Shown here: piece by piece, positions 19,851 through 30,140 of the stretch | Position numbering within the stretch: position 1 is the first letter of the stretch | Layout: every line of letters starts with the position of its first letter | Origin: Theropithecus gelada | Taxonomy: Eukaryota > Chordata > Mammalia > Primates > Cercopithecidae | Length of the DNA stretch: 64,000 nucleotides | NCBI RefSeq assembly: GCF_003255815.1 | Contig: NC_037668.1 | Coordinates: forward strand, 68,939,445-69,003,444 | Reading direction: 5' to 3' | Program-made: the position numbers and the translations under genes | The notes under the pieces: model-generated | Seen by the model: only the letters and a program-made list of their open reading frames with translations | Databases searched by the model: none | Told to the model about the DNA's origin: nothing

Positions 19851-20009
19851 GCACTGCACCGAGAGGGTAGGTGAGAGTCGAGTTAGCGCTTGGATGCCCT
19901 AGTGAGTGTCAGCGTCCTCAGTCGTCCCTGCGGTCATTCCTTCAACAGGTACGCACTGAGTGCACAGGCTCATTCTTTCAGGCCCACCAAAAATGTTGGC
20001 TACACAATT
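19851..20009. other. edge of the CpG island, nothing recognised
   Basis: CpG density falls here. A plus-strand GTAG/GTGAGAGT donor-like motif at about 19868 is not supported by other exon signals. Confidence 0.4.
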
Positions 20010-20172
20010 CTATTTTTGTTTTATTAGAGGTGGAGCCTCGCTTTGTCCCTCAGGTCGGAGTGCAGTGGCGCCATCGTAGCTCACCGTAACCTCAAATTAC
20101 TGGGCTCAAGTGATCCTCCTGCCTCAGCCTCCCAAAGCGCTGGAACTACAGGCGTGAACCACTGCGCCTGGC
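20010..20172 (-). mobile_element. monomeric Alu (FLAM-like), antisense
   Basis: A single Alu/7SL-type monomer of about 163 bp with a T-rich start and a GCGCCTGGC end. A perfect 8-bp flanking duplication ACACAATT lies at 20002-20009 and 20173-20180. The clean ends suggest it inserted as a monomer and is not a broken dimer. Confidence 0.8.
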
Positions 20173-20180
20173 ACACAATT

Positions 20181-20754
20181 GGTTTAACCACCACATCATT
20201 TTAGCAGCTTAGGAAACCGAAGTCTTGACTTCTATTTTGGCTATTGAAAATACAGTGCAATATAAATCCTGAAACCTCTGCTGAGCTGGATGTGGAGTGG
20301 GTATGGCATCATTTAGAACATGGCAATCTTCAGGTCACACAGGAATGTCTTGTTAATGATACTTCTATGAACAATGCTCCTTGGAGGGAAGTCCACCTCA
20401 GCAAGGCTGGAGCAGCAGACGGGACAGCTGAGCCTGGGTTACTTGCCTTGCCTCTGGAATAGGTCTTAGAGCATTGGACTGAAGAGGGGCTGCCTCCTTT
20501 TATCCTGGTGTTGGTCTCAGTATCCGTCTGCCCATTCTTGAGAAATGGAAATGGTCAGAAGCTATCCAGGTTCTGATCTGCATCCCTGTGTCTAATTTAA
20601 ACTTTTATTCCATGGCGTTTTGGGGAGTACCTGTCTCATGAAGAGCCCTGAGGTTACAAGGATAATTAGAGCCTAAATCTAAGGAGCCCATAGTTGGGGA
20701 AACTAGTATGTCAATAGCTAATGAGAGCACAGTGTTGTAAGTGCTCATACCAGT
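20181..20754. other. unassigned non-coding stretch
   Basis: No gene or clear repeat recognised. Short frames only. Confidence 0.45.
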
Positions 20755-21325
20755 TTTCTATTCCTGCGTAACAAATTAGCCCAAATTTTGCAGCTTAAAG
20801 CAACACCCATTGATTTACTCACAGTTGTGTAGGTCAGCAAACTGGCATGGTGTGGCTGGGTTTTCTGCTCGTGGTGTCATAGGCTGAAATCAAGATGTCT
20901 AGAGGCTCTGCGAGGGAAAGGTCTGCCCCAGGCTCCTTCAGGCTGTTGGCAGAATTCATGTCCCTGTAGGACTAGGATCCTACAGCTACATTGTTTTGCC
21001 AGATCTCTGTTGGAGACCACTCTCAGGTCCTTGCCACATGGTCCCTTTTATCTCATCAACAGAGAACCTCATGTCAATCCTCTCATTCATTAAATATCTC
21101 TGATTTCCCTTCTTCAACCAGTCAGAGAACACGGTGAGCTTTTAAAAGACTTGTAATTAGGTCAGACCCCCCTAGCTAATCTTCCTACTTTAAGGTCACC
21201 TGTGCCACATCACATACCCTAATCACAGGAGTAAAATTCATCATAGCCACTGTCCCAGGGACTATGCAGAAGGTGTACATGAAGGTTAATCTAGGAGGCT
21301 ACCTTAGAATTCTGCCTACTACATC
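20755..21325 (-). mobile_element. MaLR-type LTR (MLT1-like), antisense
   Basis: Starts with 'TTTTCTATTCCTGCGTAACA' and ends with 'AGAATTCTGCCTACTACA', the two ends of an antisense MLT1-type LTR. Phrases such as 'GTTGTGTAGGTCAGCAAACT' and 'AGGCTGAAATCAAGATGTCT' fall in the expected order. Confidence 0.75.
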
Positions 21326-21586
21326 CAGTGAGAAATGTTCTCTTAAACATTTTCTCTATGAACTCCCCTAGCAGTTTGTTCTGTAACTCTGTCCATGGCA
21401 CAATATATGTTGCCATTATTGGGGTATATTTCTAAACCTCTTTTCTAGGCTGAAAGCTTCTTGAGATCAGGAACCTTATTCACACCTGTAGCCTTAGATA
21501 AGTCTTGGCATGAGGGTGATATTCCCACATCTGCTAAAAATAAATAAATAAATAGTATGCGTATTGTCCTTTGGATTCCTGCTGCT
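21326..21586 (+). repeat. L2-type fragment, sense (part 1)
   Basis: 'GGCTGAAAGCTTCTTGAGAT' and 'GATAAGTCTTGGCATGAGGG' are L2 3'-end phrases. An Alu is inserted at its right edge. Confidence 0.5.
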
Positions 21587-21881
21587 TTTTTTTTTTTCTT
21601 GAGATGGAGTCTCACTCTGTCTTCCAGGCTGGAGTGCAGTGGCGCGATCTTGGCTCACTGCAAGCTCCGCCTCCTGGGTTCACGCCATTCTCCTGCCTCA
21701 GCCTCCCGAGTAGCTGGGACTGCAGGTGCCTGCCACCATGCCCGGCTAATTTTTTGTATTTTTAGTAGAGACGGGGTTTCACCATGTTAGCCAGGATGGT
21801 CTCAATCTGCTGACCTTGTGATCCACCCTCCTTGGCCTCCCAAAGTGCTGGGATTACAGGCATGAGCCACCACACCTGGCC
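21587..21881 (-). mobile_element. Alu, antisense, full length
   Basis: Full antisense Alu from poly-T to ACACCTGGCC. A 9-bp flanking duplication TCCTGCTGC/TCCTGCTTC lies at 21578-21586 and 21882-21890, with one mismatch. Confidence 0.95.
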
Positions 21882-22574
21882 TCCTGCTTCTTTTTTAGAT
21901 CCAGCTCAGAACTTCTCTGACACTTCTCAGGAAGAACTCATTTCTCCCTCCTCTCCACTGTCACTTAGTAAAAATCTCTGTGTGAAATGTATCCCATTGT
22001 AGTATTTCAAGTTAGACTGTAGTTTCCTCGAATATAGTACTTTGCTTTTATTCCACTTAATATCCCAGGGCACAGCACAACGTATTAACAGTTCTGTGCT
22101 GTTCAATTAAACAGCTAATTACACATGGGTGTTATTAGTTGTTTAATGTTTGGATTTTAAAAAGGGGGGTTAAAAACCAAGAGGCAACTGGAGAATGGAA
22201 TTGGGCTGTGACAGACCCTGTGACCTTTGGGTCACAGGTGTGGGGAAGCCAAGAAATACAGAGGCAATGGAGAGGGAAGAAATAGGCAAGTTAATCAGGA
22301 TGTATTTTTTTTTTAAAGGAGGTATGCTAGGAAACCCCAGGTCTGCTCTTTTCTACATTACAGTACAGCAAAAAGGAGTGATTATTCTGGCACTGACGGT
22401 TGAGGAAACAGTAGTTTTTGTTTTGTTTTTTGTTACCATGTTGTCGATGACCCAGTGGAAGAGATAGTGAAGGAAATGGGAAAGATGGTTTCTGATGCTT
22501 AAATAAAGTATGTGTGTTGTGGGGTGTGGGGGGGATGCATTGAAATACATAAGAGCCTTCAGCATGTTAAGTCC
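21882..22574 (+). repeat. L2-type remnant and unassigned DNA
   Basis: 21890-22085 keeps L2-like phrases ('CAGAACTTCTCTGACACTTC', 'ATATCCCAGGGCACAGCACA'). 22090-22574 is not assigned and contains a G-run near 22530. No gene. Confidence 0.45.
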
Positions 22575-22865
22575 TACACATCAATTAAGACTACCTTCCC
22601 CAGGAACTTCCTCTGATACCTTCTCTTCCATCCTCACCCCAGGATAAATTAAATGCCCCTCTTTTTGCTCTCCTTGTAGCCTGGCACCTTCATTCATCAT
22701 TGCATTTACTAGGATCTGTGCATATCATTTTCATTTATGCTTTTCTTTCACCTGACTGTAAGCTCCACAGATTGAAACCCTGTCTTTCTTCTTCATTACA
22801 TCCACAGCACCTCGCACCATGCCTGGAACACAGTTGGTGATCAGTCTATATTTATAGAATGAATG
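22575..22865 (+). repeat. L2-type 3' end, sense
   Basis: 'CTGACTGTAAGCTCCACAGA', 'TGCCTGGAACACAGTTGGTG' and the terminal TATAGAATGAATG give a clear L2 tail in the right order. Confidence 0.75.
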
Positions 22866-23569
22866 TGCACAGTAGGACCCTTTCAGACCCAAGCCACAGA
22901 CCAAAGAGGCAGTCTCCTTATTATCTGCCTTGTGACCACAGGGCCCCACTGGCTGTTCAGATTCAGACATGTGCTGAGCCCAAACATTGTTGTTTATCTA
23001 AGACGCTTCTGCTGTTGCTCATCTTGTAAAATACAAAGTAAAAATAGTTCCAGGAAGCTGTGTGGTTAAGACATTCCAGTCTCTGTTTGAGCTCCTAGAT
23101 AAAGGCTGTTATTGTTAGGAAGTTGGTCATTAATCCAACCTGCCTTTTCTCTGCGCTTTGGTTTCACACCCTTCTAAAGGTACTGATTCTTTTTGTCCTC
23201 AGTTGCCCTTAAGCCTGTCACTAGCTGGCTGGTAACTGGAAAAAATAATAACTTTACAGCAGTGGATGTAAGAATGATCTAAAGGTATCAGTTGATCACA
23301 AGTCACCTTTGTGCTCTGGGATTGTGACTTTAACTTATTCTCAAAGTGCCTTACCAGATGGCTTATGTTCTCATCTGTAAAATGGGAGAAATGACACCCA
23401 CCTCACCAGATTATTGAAGAGTGAAAGAAAATAGAGTGGGCAGAGCTTCCTGGAACACAGTAATGGCTAAGAAAACGTCATAGATTGGAATCACAGATTG
23501 GAATCCCCTCACTTTGTTCTGCTATGGCCAGACTTTGGGCTATTAAGTTTATCCTAGGCATTATATTTT
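22866..23569. other. non-coding; MIR-like remnant near 23350-23500
   Basis: The only repeat-like phrase is 'CATCTGTAAAATGGGAGAAA' at about 23373, a sense MIR core. The rest is unassigned. Confidence 0.45.
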
Positions 23570-23799
23570 AAAAGAGGGATGATGTTGACAAATTATCACC
23601 CAGAAGCAAATGACCAGATAAGGAATCTGGAAATCAGACCTTATAAGGAGCAGCTGAAAGGAGTTGGGAACATTTAGCTTGCAGAAGAAATAACTATTAA
23701 TAGGAGTAGAGTGGGGCAGGGCAAGGCCTTAGAAGGGTCTTCAAATAATTGAAGGGCTAACATGTGGAAAAGGATTAGGCCTCAATTCTATTCCACATA
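23570..23799 (+). repeat. possible CR1/L3-type LINE remnant
   Basis: The stretch 'GGGTCTTCAAATAATTGAAG' with surrounding purine-rich text resembles an old CR1/L3 LINE. Weak, by-eye assignment. Confidence 0.35.
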
Positions 23800-24389
23800 T
23801 ATCTAGGGAACTCCTATTATGTGCCAGGAACTGGGAATACAAATAAATGTAAAGTACAATCCTTATCTTTAAGGATCTTAGTCTATGAAGGACGATGACA
23901 ATGCAAAAGGGGCTACTACAGAGGACTTTACAATGTCCTCTGTAATATGGAGAAGGCAGAGGAGGATTCATTGAACCCAGAGACACTGGGGAAGACTTCA
24001 CCAAGAAGGTGACATTTGGGTGGACCTTAAAGGAAAACTAGGATTTTTTTTTAGGCAGAGAAGGAGGGGAAGGGCACATAGGCAGCAAGTACAGCATGAA
24101 CAAAGACAAAAAGGCATCCTCATGGAAAACCTAGGATGCATCGGAAAAGAAGCCGGAAGTGAGCCTGCAATATTTGATTGGAGCCAGATTGTCAAGGGCT
24201 TTGATTATTAAGCTAAAGAGCTTGGACTATTTACCTTGAGTGGGTATTGAACTATTTACCTTGAGTGGGTATTGAAGAGCCATCAAAGGCCTTTAAGCAG
24301 ATTTTTATTTTAAAAGGAAATCTCTAGCACAGCCTGCTGAAAGAGCTACACTGAAGAGAGACAGGAGGCAGGGAAGACAAGACCTCTCA
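23800..24389 (-). repeat. L2-type LINE, antisense, with 25-bp tandem duplication
   Basis: 'TTATGTGCCAGGAACTGGGA', 'TTTGGGTGGACCTTAAAGGA' and 'GCAAGTACAGCATGAACAAA' follow antisense L2 order. A perfect 25-bp tandem duplication lies inside it at 24226-24275. Confidence 0.6.
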
Positions 24390-24790
24390 GCATACCAAAG
24401 AGAGTCCATGAACTTGACTGTTCCACTGACCATGGGTAAATTTGGGCACATTATTTAAACTTTCTGAACTATTTTTTTTTTAGTTTGTAAATTGAACGTC
24501 TACTTTAGAGGGATGTTTCAAGAATCAAGTGAAATAATATATCCAAGACCCTAACGTGTGTCTAGTACCCAAATGTTGCTCAGTAAGTGAACACCATTCC
24601 CTTCCTTCCCTTTCTCTTAATGGATAGAGTAGACAGAGAAACAGAGTTCTACTTGATGAAGCTAGCATTCATGGGCAAACAGTGGGATAATTCTCTTGGG
24701 GAAATGAATACATCACTGGATACATTTAAGAAGGGTATTTCTTTGGTAGAAGATGAATTGAACCAGATCAACCTCTAAAATCTCATTCTT
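24390..24790 (+). repeat. MIR-like remnant, then unassigned DNA
   Basis: 24400-24580 shows decayed sense MIR order ('ATGGGTAAATTTGGGCACAT', then 'AATCAAGTGAAATAATATAT'). 24587-24780 has a short open frame with no recognisable domain. Confidence 0.45.
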
Positions 24791-25110
24791 GGCTGGGCAC
24801 GGTGGCTCATGCCTGCAATCCCAGCACTTTGGGAGGCCAAGGCGAACGGATCACAAGGTCAGGAGATCGAGACCATCCTGGCTAACACGGTGAAACCCCA
24901 TCTCTACTAAAAATACAAAAAATTAGCCGGGTGTTGTGATGGGCACCTGTAGTACCAGCTACTCGGGAGGCTGAGGCAGGAGAATGGCATGAACCCAGGA
25001 GACGGAGCTTGCAGTGAGCTGAGATTGTGCCACTGCACTCCAGCCTGAGCGACAGAGCGAGACTCCGTCTCAAAAAAAAAAAAAAAAAACAACAACAAAA
25101 AAAAAAAAAC
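24791..25110 (+). mobile_element. Alu, sense, full length
   Basis: Full-length Alu with a long interrupted A-tail. Flanking duplication TCTCATTCTT (24781-24790) and CTCATTCTT (25111-25119). Confidence 0.95.
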
Positions 25111-25154
25111 CTCATTCTTACTCTATGATTCTGTCACCTTTAGGTCATAGTATT

Positions 25155-25279
25155 ATGGAGATGGTCAAGAACCTGAGGTTTGATAGATATTTGATATATA
25201 TTATGATATATACTTAATATATTGTATATCAAATATCTTATATATATATGATGGAGATGGTTAAGAATCTGAGGTTTGA
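25155..25279. repeat. 29-bp direct repeats around an AT-rich palindrome
   Basis: Direct copies at 25155-25183 and 25251-25279 differ at two C/T positions. Between them GATATTTGATATA (25186-25198) and TATATCAAATATC (25225-25237) form a perfect 13-bp inverted repeat in almost pure AT sequence. Confidence 0.9.
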
Positions 25280-26477
25280 CTTTGTTAAAAGCACCAATTG
25301 GCCCCAAAAGAAGTGAATCTTCCTCAAAATGAACATCTGTTACTGAAGTGTACAATTAAAAAGACCCTACCCTAAACAGTCCTTCAGGAGTAACTATACT
25401 ACAGGAGAAAGAGAGCTGGGTTTCCAACTTAGAGGCCTACATTCCAGTGTCAGAAATTAAAGATTTTGCTATATAGCTTTGGACAGGTCATTCTTTGTGT
25501 CTTGGCGTACATTTCTCCATCAGGAAGATGTGAAGGTTGGGCCTCTAAGGGGTCTTCTATTACTAACATTTTGGGATTCTGGGAGTCTTAAGTTATTGAG
25601 ATCATGAAATTGTGGATGTAAAAATGTTAGGAGATTTCAAGGGTTCCCACAGCAACTATATCACTCACAGTTTATGTCTCAATTTAACAACATCAAATCC
25701 ACCTAAAATATATTTTTTTAAATGTGTCACATGCATTGAGAGTGATACTCATTTGACATTCTTCTTGGAATCAGAACTTTGGAATTCAGTGCATTTCAAG
25801 TCTCAGCATTAACTCATCTGCAAATTGGATTAGTTCATATTTCTGGTTGAGAGAGGAGACACTTTCTATAGTATGGCAAAGAAATGAAAATGTCAGTCAT
25901 CTGTCACAGAAGGAAGAGATGGCTCACTTTAGGCCCTAGATGCCACGTCATCTGGAAGTAGACAAAAAGGAAGACTTGGAGCCAGGAGAGCCACGCGTTG
26001 GTCCACACTGTTCCCTCAGAAGGTCCTCCTGGCCAGCTCCTGCTCATCCTCTGAAGTTTTCCTTTTTCTTCTTCTCTGCTCAATAAAACAAGTTCCTCTG
26101 TCATCTACGCTTCCTTAGCATTATAGCATTGATCATAGAGTATGATAATTATTGCCTGTGTTACTATTGATTGTCTACAAATTGATAAGGGGCACAGCAC
26201 TAACATTTATTGGGCACCTGCAATGTGCCAGGTGTGTATATCGTCTTATGTAATCCACACTGCAACCCTTATGGTATAGGTATTGTTACCCCTCTTTAAC
26301 TGATGAGACTAGGTCAGAGAAGTTAAATAACTTGCTCAAGATCATATAACTAGTAAATTACTAGTCTGGCTTTGAATCAGGTTTGTTTGTTTCCCAAGCC
26401 CCTGTGATTTTGATTGTTCATTCCTTTTTCTTATCTCTGTAACCTGAACTCTTAGCATAAGCCCAGCCTTTTGTATA
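25280..26477. other. non-coding with MIR remnants
   Basis: Sense MIR-like text at about 25395-25580 ('GACAGGTCATTCTTTGTGTC') and a clear antisense MIR/L2-type remnant at 26190-26380 ('CATTTATTGGGCACCTGCAA' to 'CTTGCTCAAGATCATATAAC'). No gene. Confidence 0.55.
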
Positions 26478-26700
26478 TAGTTAGCCTTTGTACAATGCAG
26501 GGGTTAGAGGCGTCAACCCCCTGTACAGTCGAAAATTGCATATAACTTTTTACTCCCCCCAAACTTAACTACTAATAGCCTACTATTGACCAGAAGCCTT
26601 ACTGATACAAAGTCTATCAGTCTTACATAACATAATCTTATCACTCTTACAATAAAATAAGCTATAGAAAGAAAATGTTATTAAGAAAATCATATAACAG

Positions 26701-27003
26701 GCCGGGCGTGGTGGCTCACGCCTGTAATCCCAGCACTTTGGGAGGCCAAGGCGGGCGGATCACGAGGTCAGGAGATTGAGACCATCCTGGCTAAAATGGT
26801 AAAACCCCATCTCTACTAAAAATACAAAAAATTAGCCGGGCGTGGTGGTGGGCGCCTATAGTCCCAGCACTTGGGAGGCTGAGGCAGGAGAATGGCGTGA
26901 ACCTGGAAGGCAGAGCTTGCAGTGAGCCAAGATCACACCACTGCACTCCAGCCTGGGCAACAGAGCGAGACTCCGTCTTAAAAAAAAAAAAAAAGAAAAG
27001 AAA
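26701..27003 (+). mobile_element. AluY/S-like, sense, inside Tigger
   Basis: Full-length young-looking Alu. A perfect 17-bp target duplication AAGAAAATCATATAACA lies at 26684-26700 and 27004-27020. Confidence 0.97.
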
Positions 27004-27599
27004 AAGAAAATCATATAACAGAGAAAATACATTTACAGTACTATACTGTATTTATTGATACCATAAGTTTACTTTGTCTGTTTACAAGGTGAATCATCTG
27101 TCTGAAATAGCATGCAACTGCAGCTGTAGACATCAATCTGCAGCACATATCAAGCAATTCAACTTTTTCTTGTCACGTCCTGACTTTTCTCTGCTTCTTG
27201 GGAGCACTTCCAGCATCACTAGTGGCACTTCGTATAGGTCCCATGGCGTTATTCAAGATTTACGGTATTGTTCTAAACACGAAGAAAAATACTTGAGAAC
27301 CGCAAGAGATCACTTTTTACTGCGATATGCAGTTTACTGGAGAGATGAATGGCTCACATGGAGATGATTAGCGTCATAGGTTGTTTTAAGGGATACTTGT
27401 AACAGCTGAGCTCACCGCAATGGCAATAGGAGGTGGCTCCAAAATCATTACAGTAGTACCTTATGGACTGCAGTTAACTTCTTGTAGTTATGATTTAATA
27501 CTGCATCTTTATGTTTGTTTACATTTTTCTCAACTGCAAATGGCACTATGTACATAAGGTCTGTAAATGTTTGTGTGCATAAGTTTTGATAAGTTTTAT

Positions 27600-27957
27600 T
27601 TATTTTTTATTTTTTGAGACACGGTCTTGCTCTGTCACCCAGGCTGGCTTGCAGTGATGCTCACTGCATCTTCAATCTCCTGGGCTCAGGTGATCCTCCC
27701 ACCTCAGCCTCTTGAGTAGATGGGACTACAGGCAACTTCACGGCTCACTGCAACTTCAATCTCCTGGGCTCAGGTGATCCTCCCACCTCAGCCTCTTGAG
27801 TAGATGGGACTACAGGCATGCACCACCATGCCTGCCTAATTTTTTGATTTTTTCATAGAGACAAGGTCTCACTTTGTTGCCCAAGGCTGGTCTTGAACTC
27901 GTGGGCTCAAGCGATCCTCTCACCTAGTCCTCCCAAAGTTCTGGGATTACACCATGC
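27600..27957 (-). mobile_element. Alu, antisense, with internal 84-bp-period duplication
   Basis: An antisense Alu whose left part contains the same 76-bp segment twice, at 27659-27734 and 27743-27818, with an 8-bp spacer. The element is longer than normal there. It sits inside the Tigger transposon. Confidence 0.9.
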
Positions 27958-28217
27958 TTGACAAATTTTAACTTTTTGCAATAGATTTTTATATATTTTG
28001 TTGTCATAAGTGATAAAATAGAATCGTTTCTACATATATTTTATGCATTCATTACATAAAACTTTTTCTTAAATTTTTTGATATTTCTAGGCTACGTGGT
28101 TTGTCTGAGTTTTTTCAGATTGTCTCAAACCTCCAAACAATTTTTCAGTGTATTGAAAAAAGTCTGTGTAAAAATGGACCCATACAGTTCAAACCCATGT
28201 TGTTCAAGGGTTAACTG

Positions 28218-28695
28218 TACACAAGAGATTGAATTATTCTTGAATGACAATCCTATTCAATCAATCAGTAAAGATTTACTATATGGAGCAGTGCTGGGGA
28301 TTGAGCTAGCCTTTCCTTGACTTGCTATCAGCTTCTGGGGACATCTGCTTTGAAATAAATACTCTCATTAGCTTTGCTGGTGTCTCAGCTCAGCAGGAGA
28401 AGCTGTTGATAGTCTCTTGACAGGGCCAGCTGGCATGATAGACTTGTTTAAACCAAATTAGTTTCACATCATTCTAACAACCCTGCTTTAAGGTCCTAAT
28501 GTCATAAAAGAGACAGAATTCAAAAACAACTGTCATACATATGAAAAGGGCTATACAGAAACTGTACAAGATTCTAAGAGCAAAATGGAGGGAGGGATTA
28601 ATTCTGCCTATAAGAATTAAGAAAGGTTTCACAAAGAAGGTGGCATTTGAGTTGAGACTCAAAGGATAAGCAGTTTTATTTTTCCATTTGTTTTG
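28218..28695 (-). repeat. L2-like remnant, antisense
   Basis: 'TCAATCAGTAAAGATTTACT' at the left and 'GAAGGTGGCATTTGAGTTGA' at 28637 are antisense L2 phrases. The middle is diverged. Confidence 0.5.
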
Positions 28696-28699
28696 TTGG

Positions 28700-30130
28700 T
28701 TTATTTTTAATTTTTATTTTAGGTTTGGAGATACATGTCAGGGTTTGTTACATAGATAAACATGTGTCATGGGGGTTAGTTGTACATATTATTACCTCAC
28801 CCAGGTATTAAGCTCAGTACCCAATAGTTATTTTTCCTGCTCCTCTCCCACCTCCCACCCTCCCTGTTCAAGTAGACCCCAGTGTCTGTTGTTTTCTTCT
28901 TTGTGTTCATAAATTCTTATCATTCAGCTCCCAGTTATAAGTGGAAACATGCAGTGTTTAGTTTTCTATTCCTGCATTAGTTTGCTAAGGATAATAGCCT
29001 CCAGCCCTGTTCATGTTCCCGCAAAAAATATGATCTCTTTCTTTTTTATGGCTGCATAATATTCTGTGGTGTATATGTACAACATTTTTTTTAAAATCCA
29101 GTCTGTCATTCATGGGCATTTAGGTTGATTTCATGTCTTTGCTATTGTGAACAGTGTTGCAATGAACATTTGCATGCATATGTCTTTATGGTAGAATGCT
29201 TTATATTCCTCTGGGTATATACCCAGTAATGAGATTGCTGAATCAAATGGTAGTTCTGCTTTTAGCTCTTTGAGGAATTGCCATACTGCTCTCCACAATG
29301 GTTGAACTAATTTACACTCCCACCAACAGCGTATAAGGGTTTTCTCCACAACCTCACCAGCATCTGTTATTTTTTGACTTTTTAACAGTAGTCTTTCTGA
29401 CTGGTATAAGATGGTATCTCATTGTGGTTTTGACTTGCATTTTTTTAATGATCAGTGATAATTGAGCTTGTTTCATATGTTTGTTGGCTGCATTATTTCT
29501 TCTTTTGAGAAGTGTCTGCTCATGTCCTTTACCCACTATTTAATGGGGTTGTTTGTTTTTCTCTTATAAATTTGTTTAAGTTCTTTATAGATGCTGGATA
29601 TTAGACCTTTGTCAGATGCATAATTTGCAAATATTTTCTCTCATTCTGTAGGTTGTCTGTTGATGGTTTCTTTTGCTGTGAAGCTCTTATGTTCAATTAG
29701 ATTCCATCTGTCCATTTTTGCTTTTGTTGCAATTGCTTTCAATGTCTTTGTCTTGAAATATTTGCCCGTTCCTATGTCCAGGATGGTATTGTCTAGGTTG
29801 TCTTCTAGGGTTTTTCTAGTTTTGGGTTTTACATTTATGTCTTTAGTCCATCTTGAGTTGATTTTCATATATGGTGTGAGGAAGGGGTCCAGCTTCAATC
29901 TTCTACATATGGCTATCCAGTTGTCCCAGCACCATTTATTGAATAGGGAGTCTTTTCCCCATTGCTTTTGTCAGCTTTTTCAAAGATCAGTTGGTTGTAG
30001 ATGTGTGACCTCATTTCTGGAATCTCTATTCTGTTTCACTGGGCTATGTGCCTGTTTTTGTATCAGTACCATGCCGTTTTGGTCACTGTAGCCTTGTAGT
30101 ATAGCTTGAAGTTGAGTAATGTGATTCCTC
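28700..30130 (-). mobile_element. long L1, antisense: 3' part
   Basis: Starts with the antisense L1 3' UTR ('GGTTTGGAGATACATGTCAG') and continues into the end of ORF2. Many substitutions place it in an older primate or L1M group. It is broken exactly at a CAGCTTTGTT target by the younger L1 and resumes at 32672. Confidence 0.9.
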
Positions 30131-30140
30131 CAGCTTTGTT

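Larger units (their letters stand above)
26478..28217 (+). mobile_element. Tigger/pogo-type DNA transposon, interrupted by two Alus
   Basis: Terminal inverted repeats are visible: the left end TAGTTAGCCTTTGTACAATG matches the reverse complement of the right end, 'GTTGTTCAAGGGTTAACTG'. TA dinucleotides sit at 26476-26477 and 28218-28219, as expected for Tc1/mariner insertion. Internal phrases such as 'CTTAACTACTAATAGCCTAC' and 'AAAATGTTATTAAGAAAATC' fit. No transposase frame remains. Strand is nominal. Confidence 0.8.

Noticed and set aside
18423..19859. Long open frames (up to 265 codons) on both strands across the CpG island
   Set aside because: High GC suppresses stop codons on all frames. 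The frames overlap each other on both strands, are rich in Pro, Arg, Ala and Gly, and have no domain. One of them ends in the six-codon uORF reading MAAGRE.
19861..19875. Plus-strand GGGTAG/GTGAGAGT donor at the island edge, as a divergent exon
   Set aside because: A donor alone is weak evidence. No start-site or exon signal is visible on the plus strand, and the region overlaps the MIR edge.
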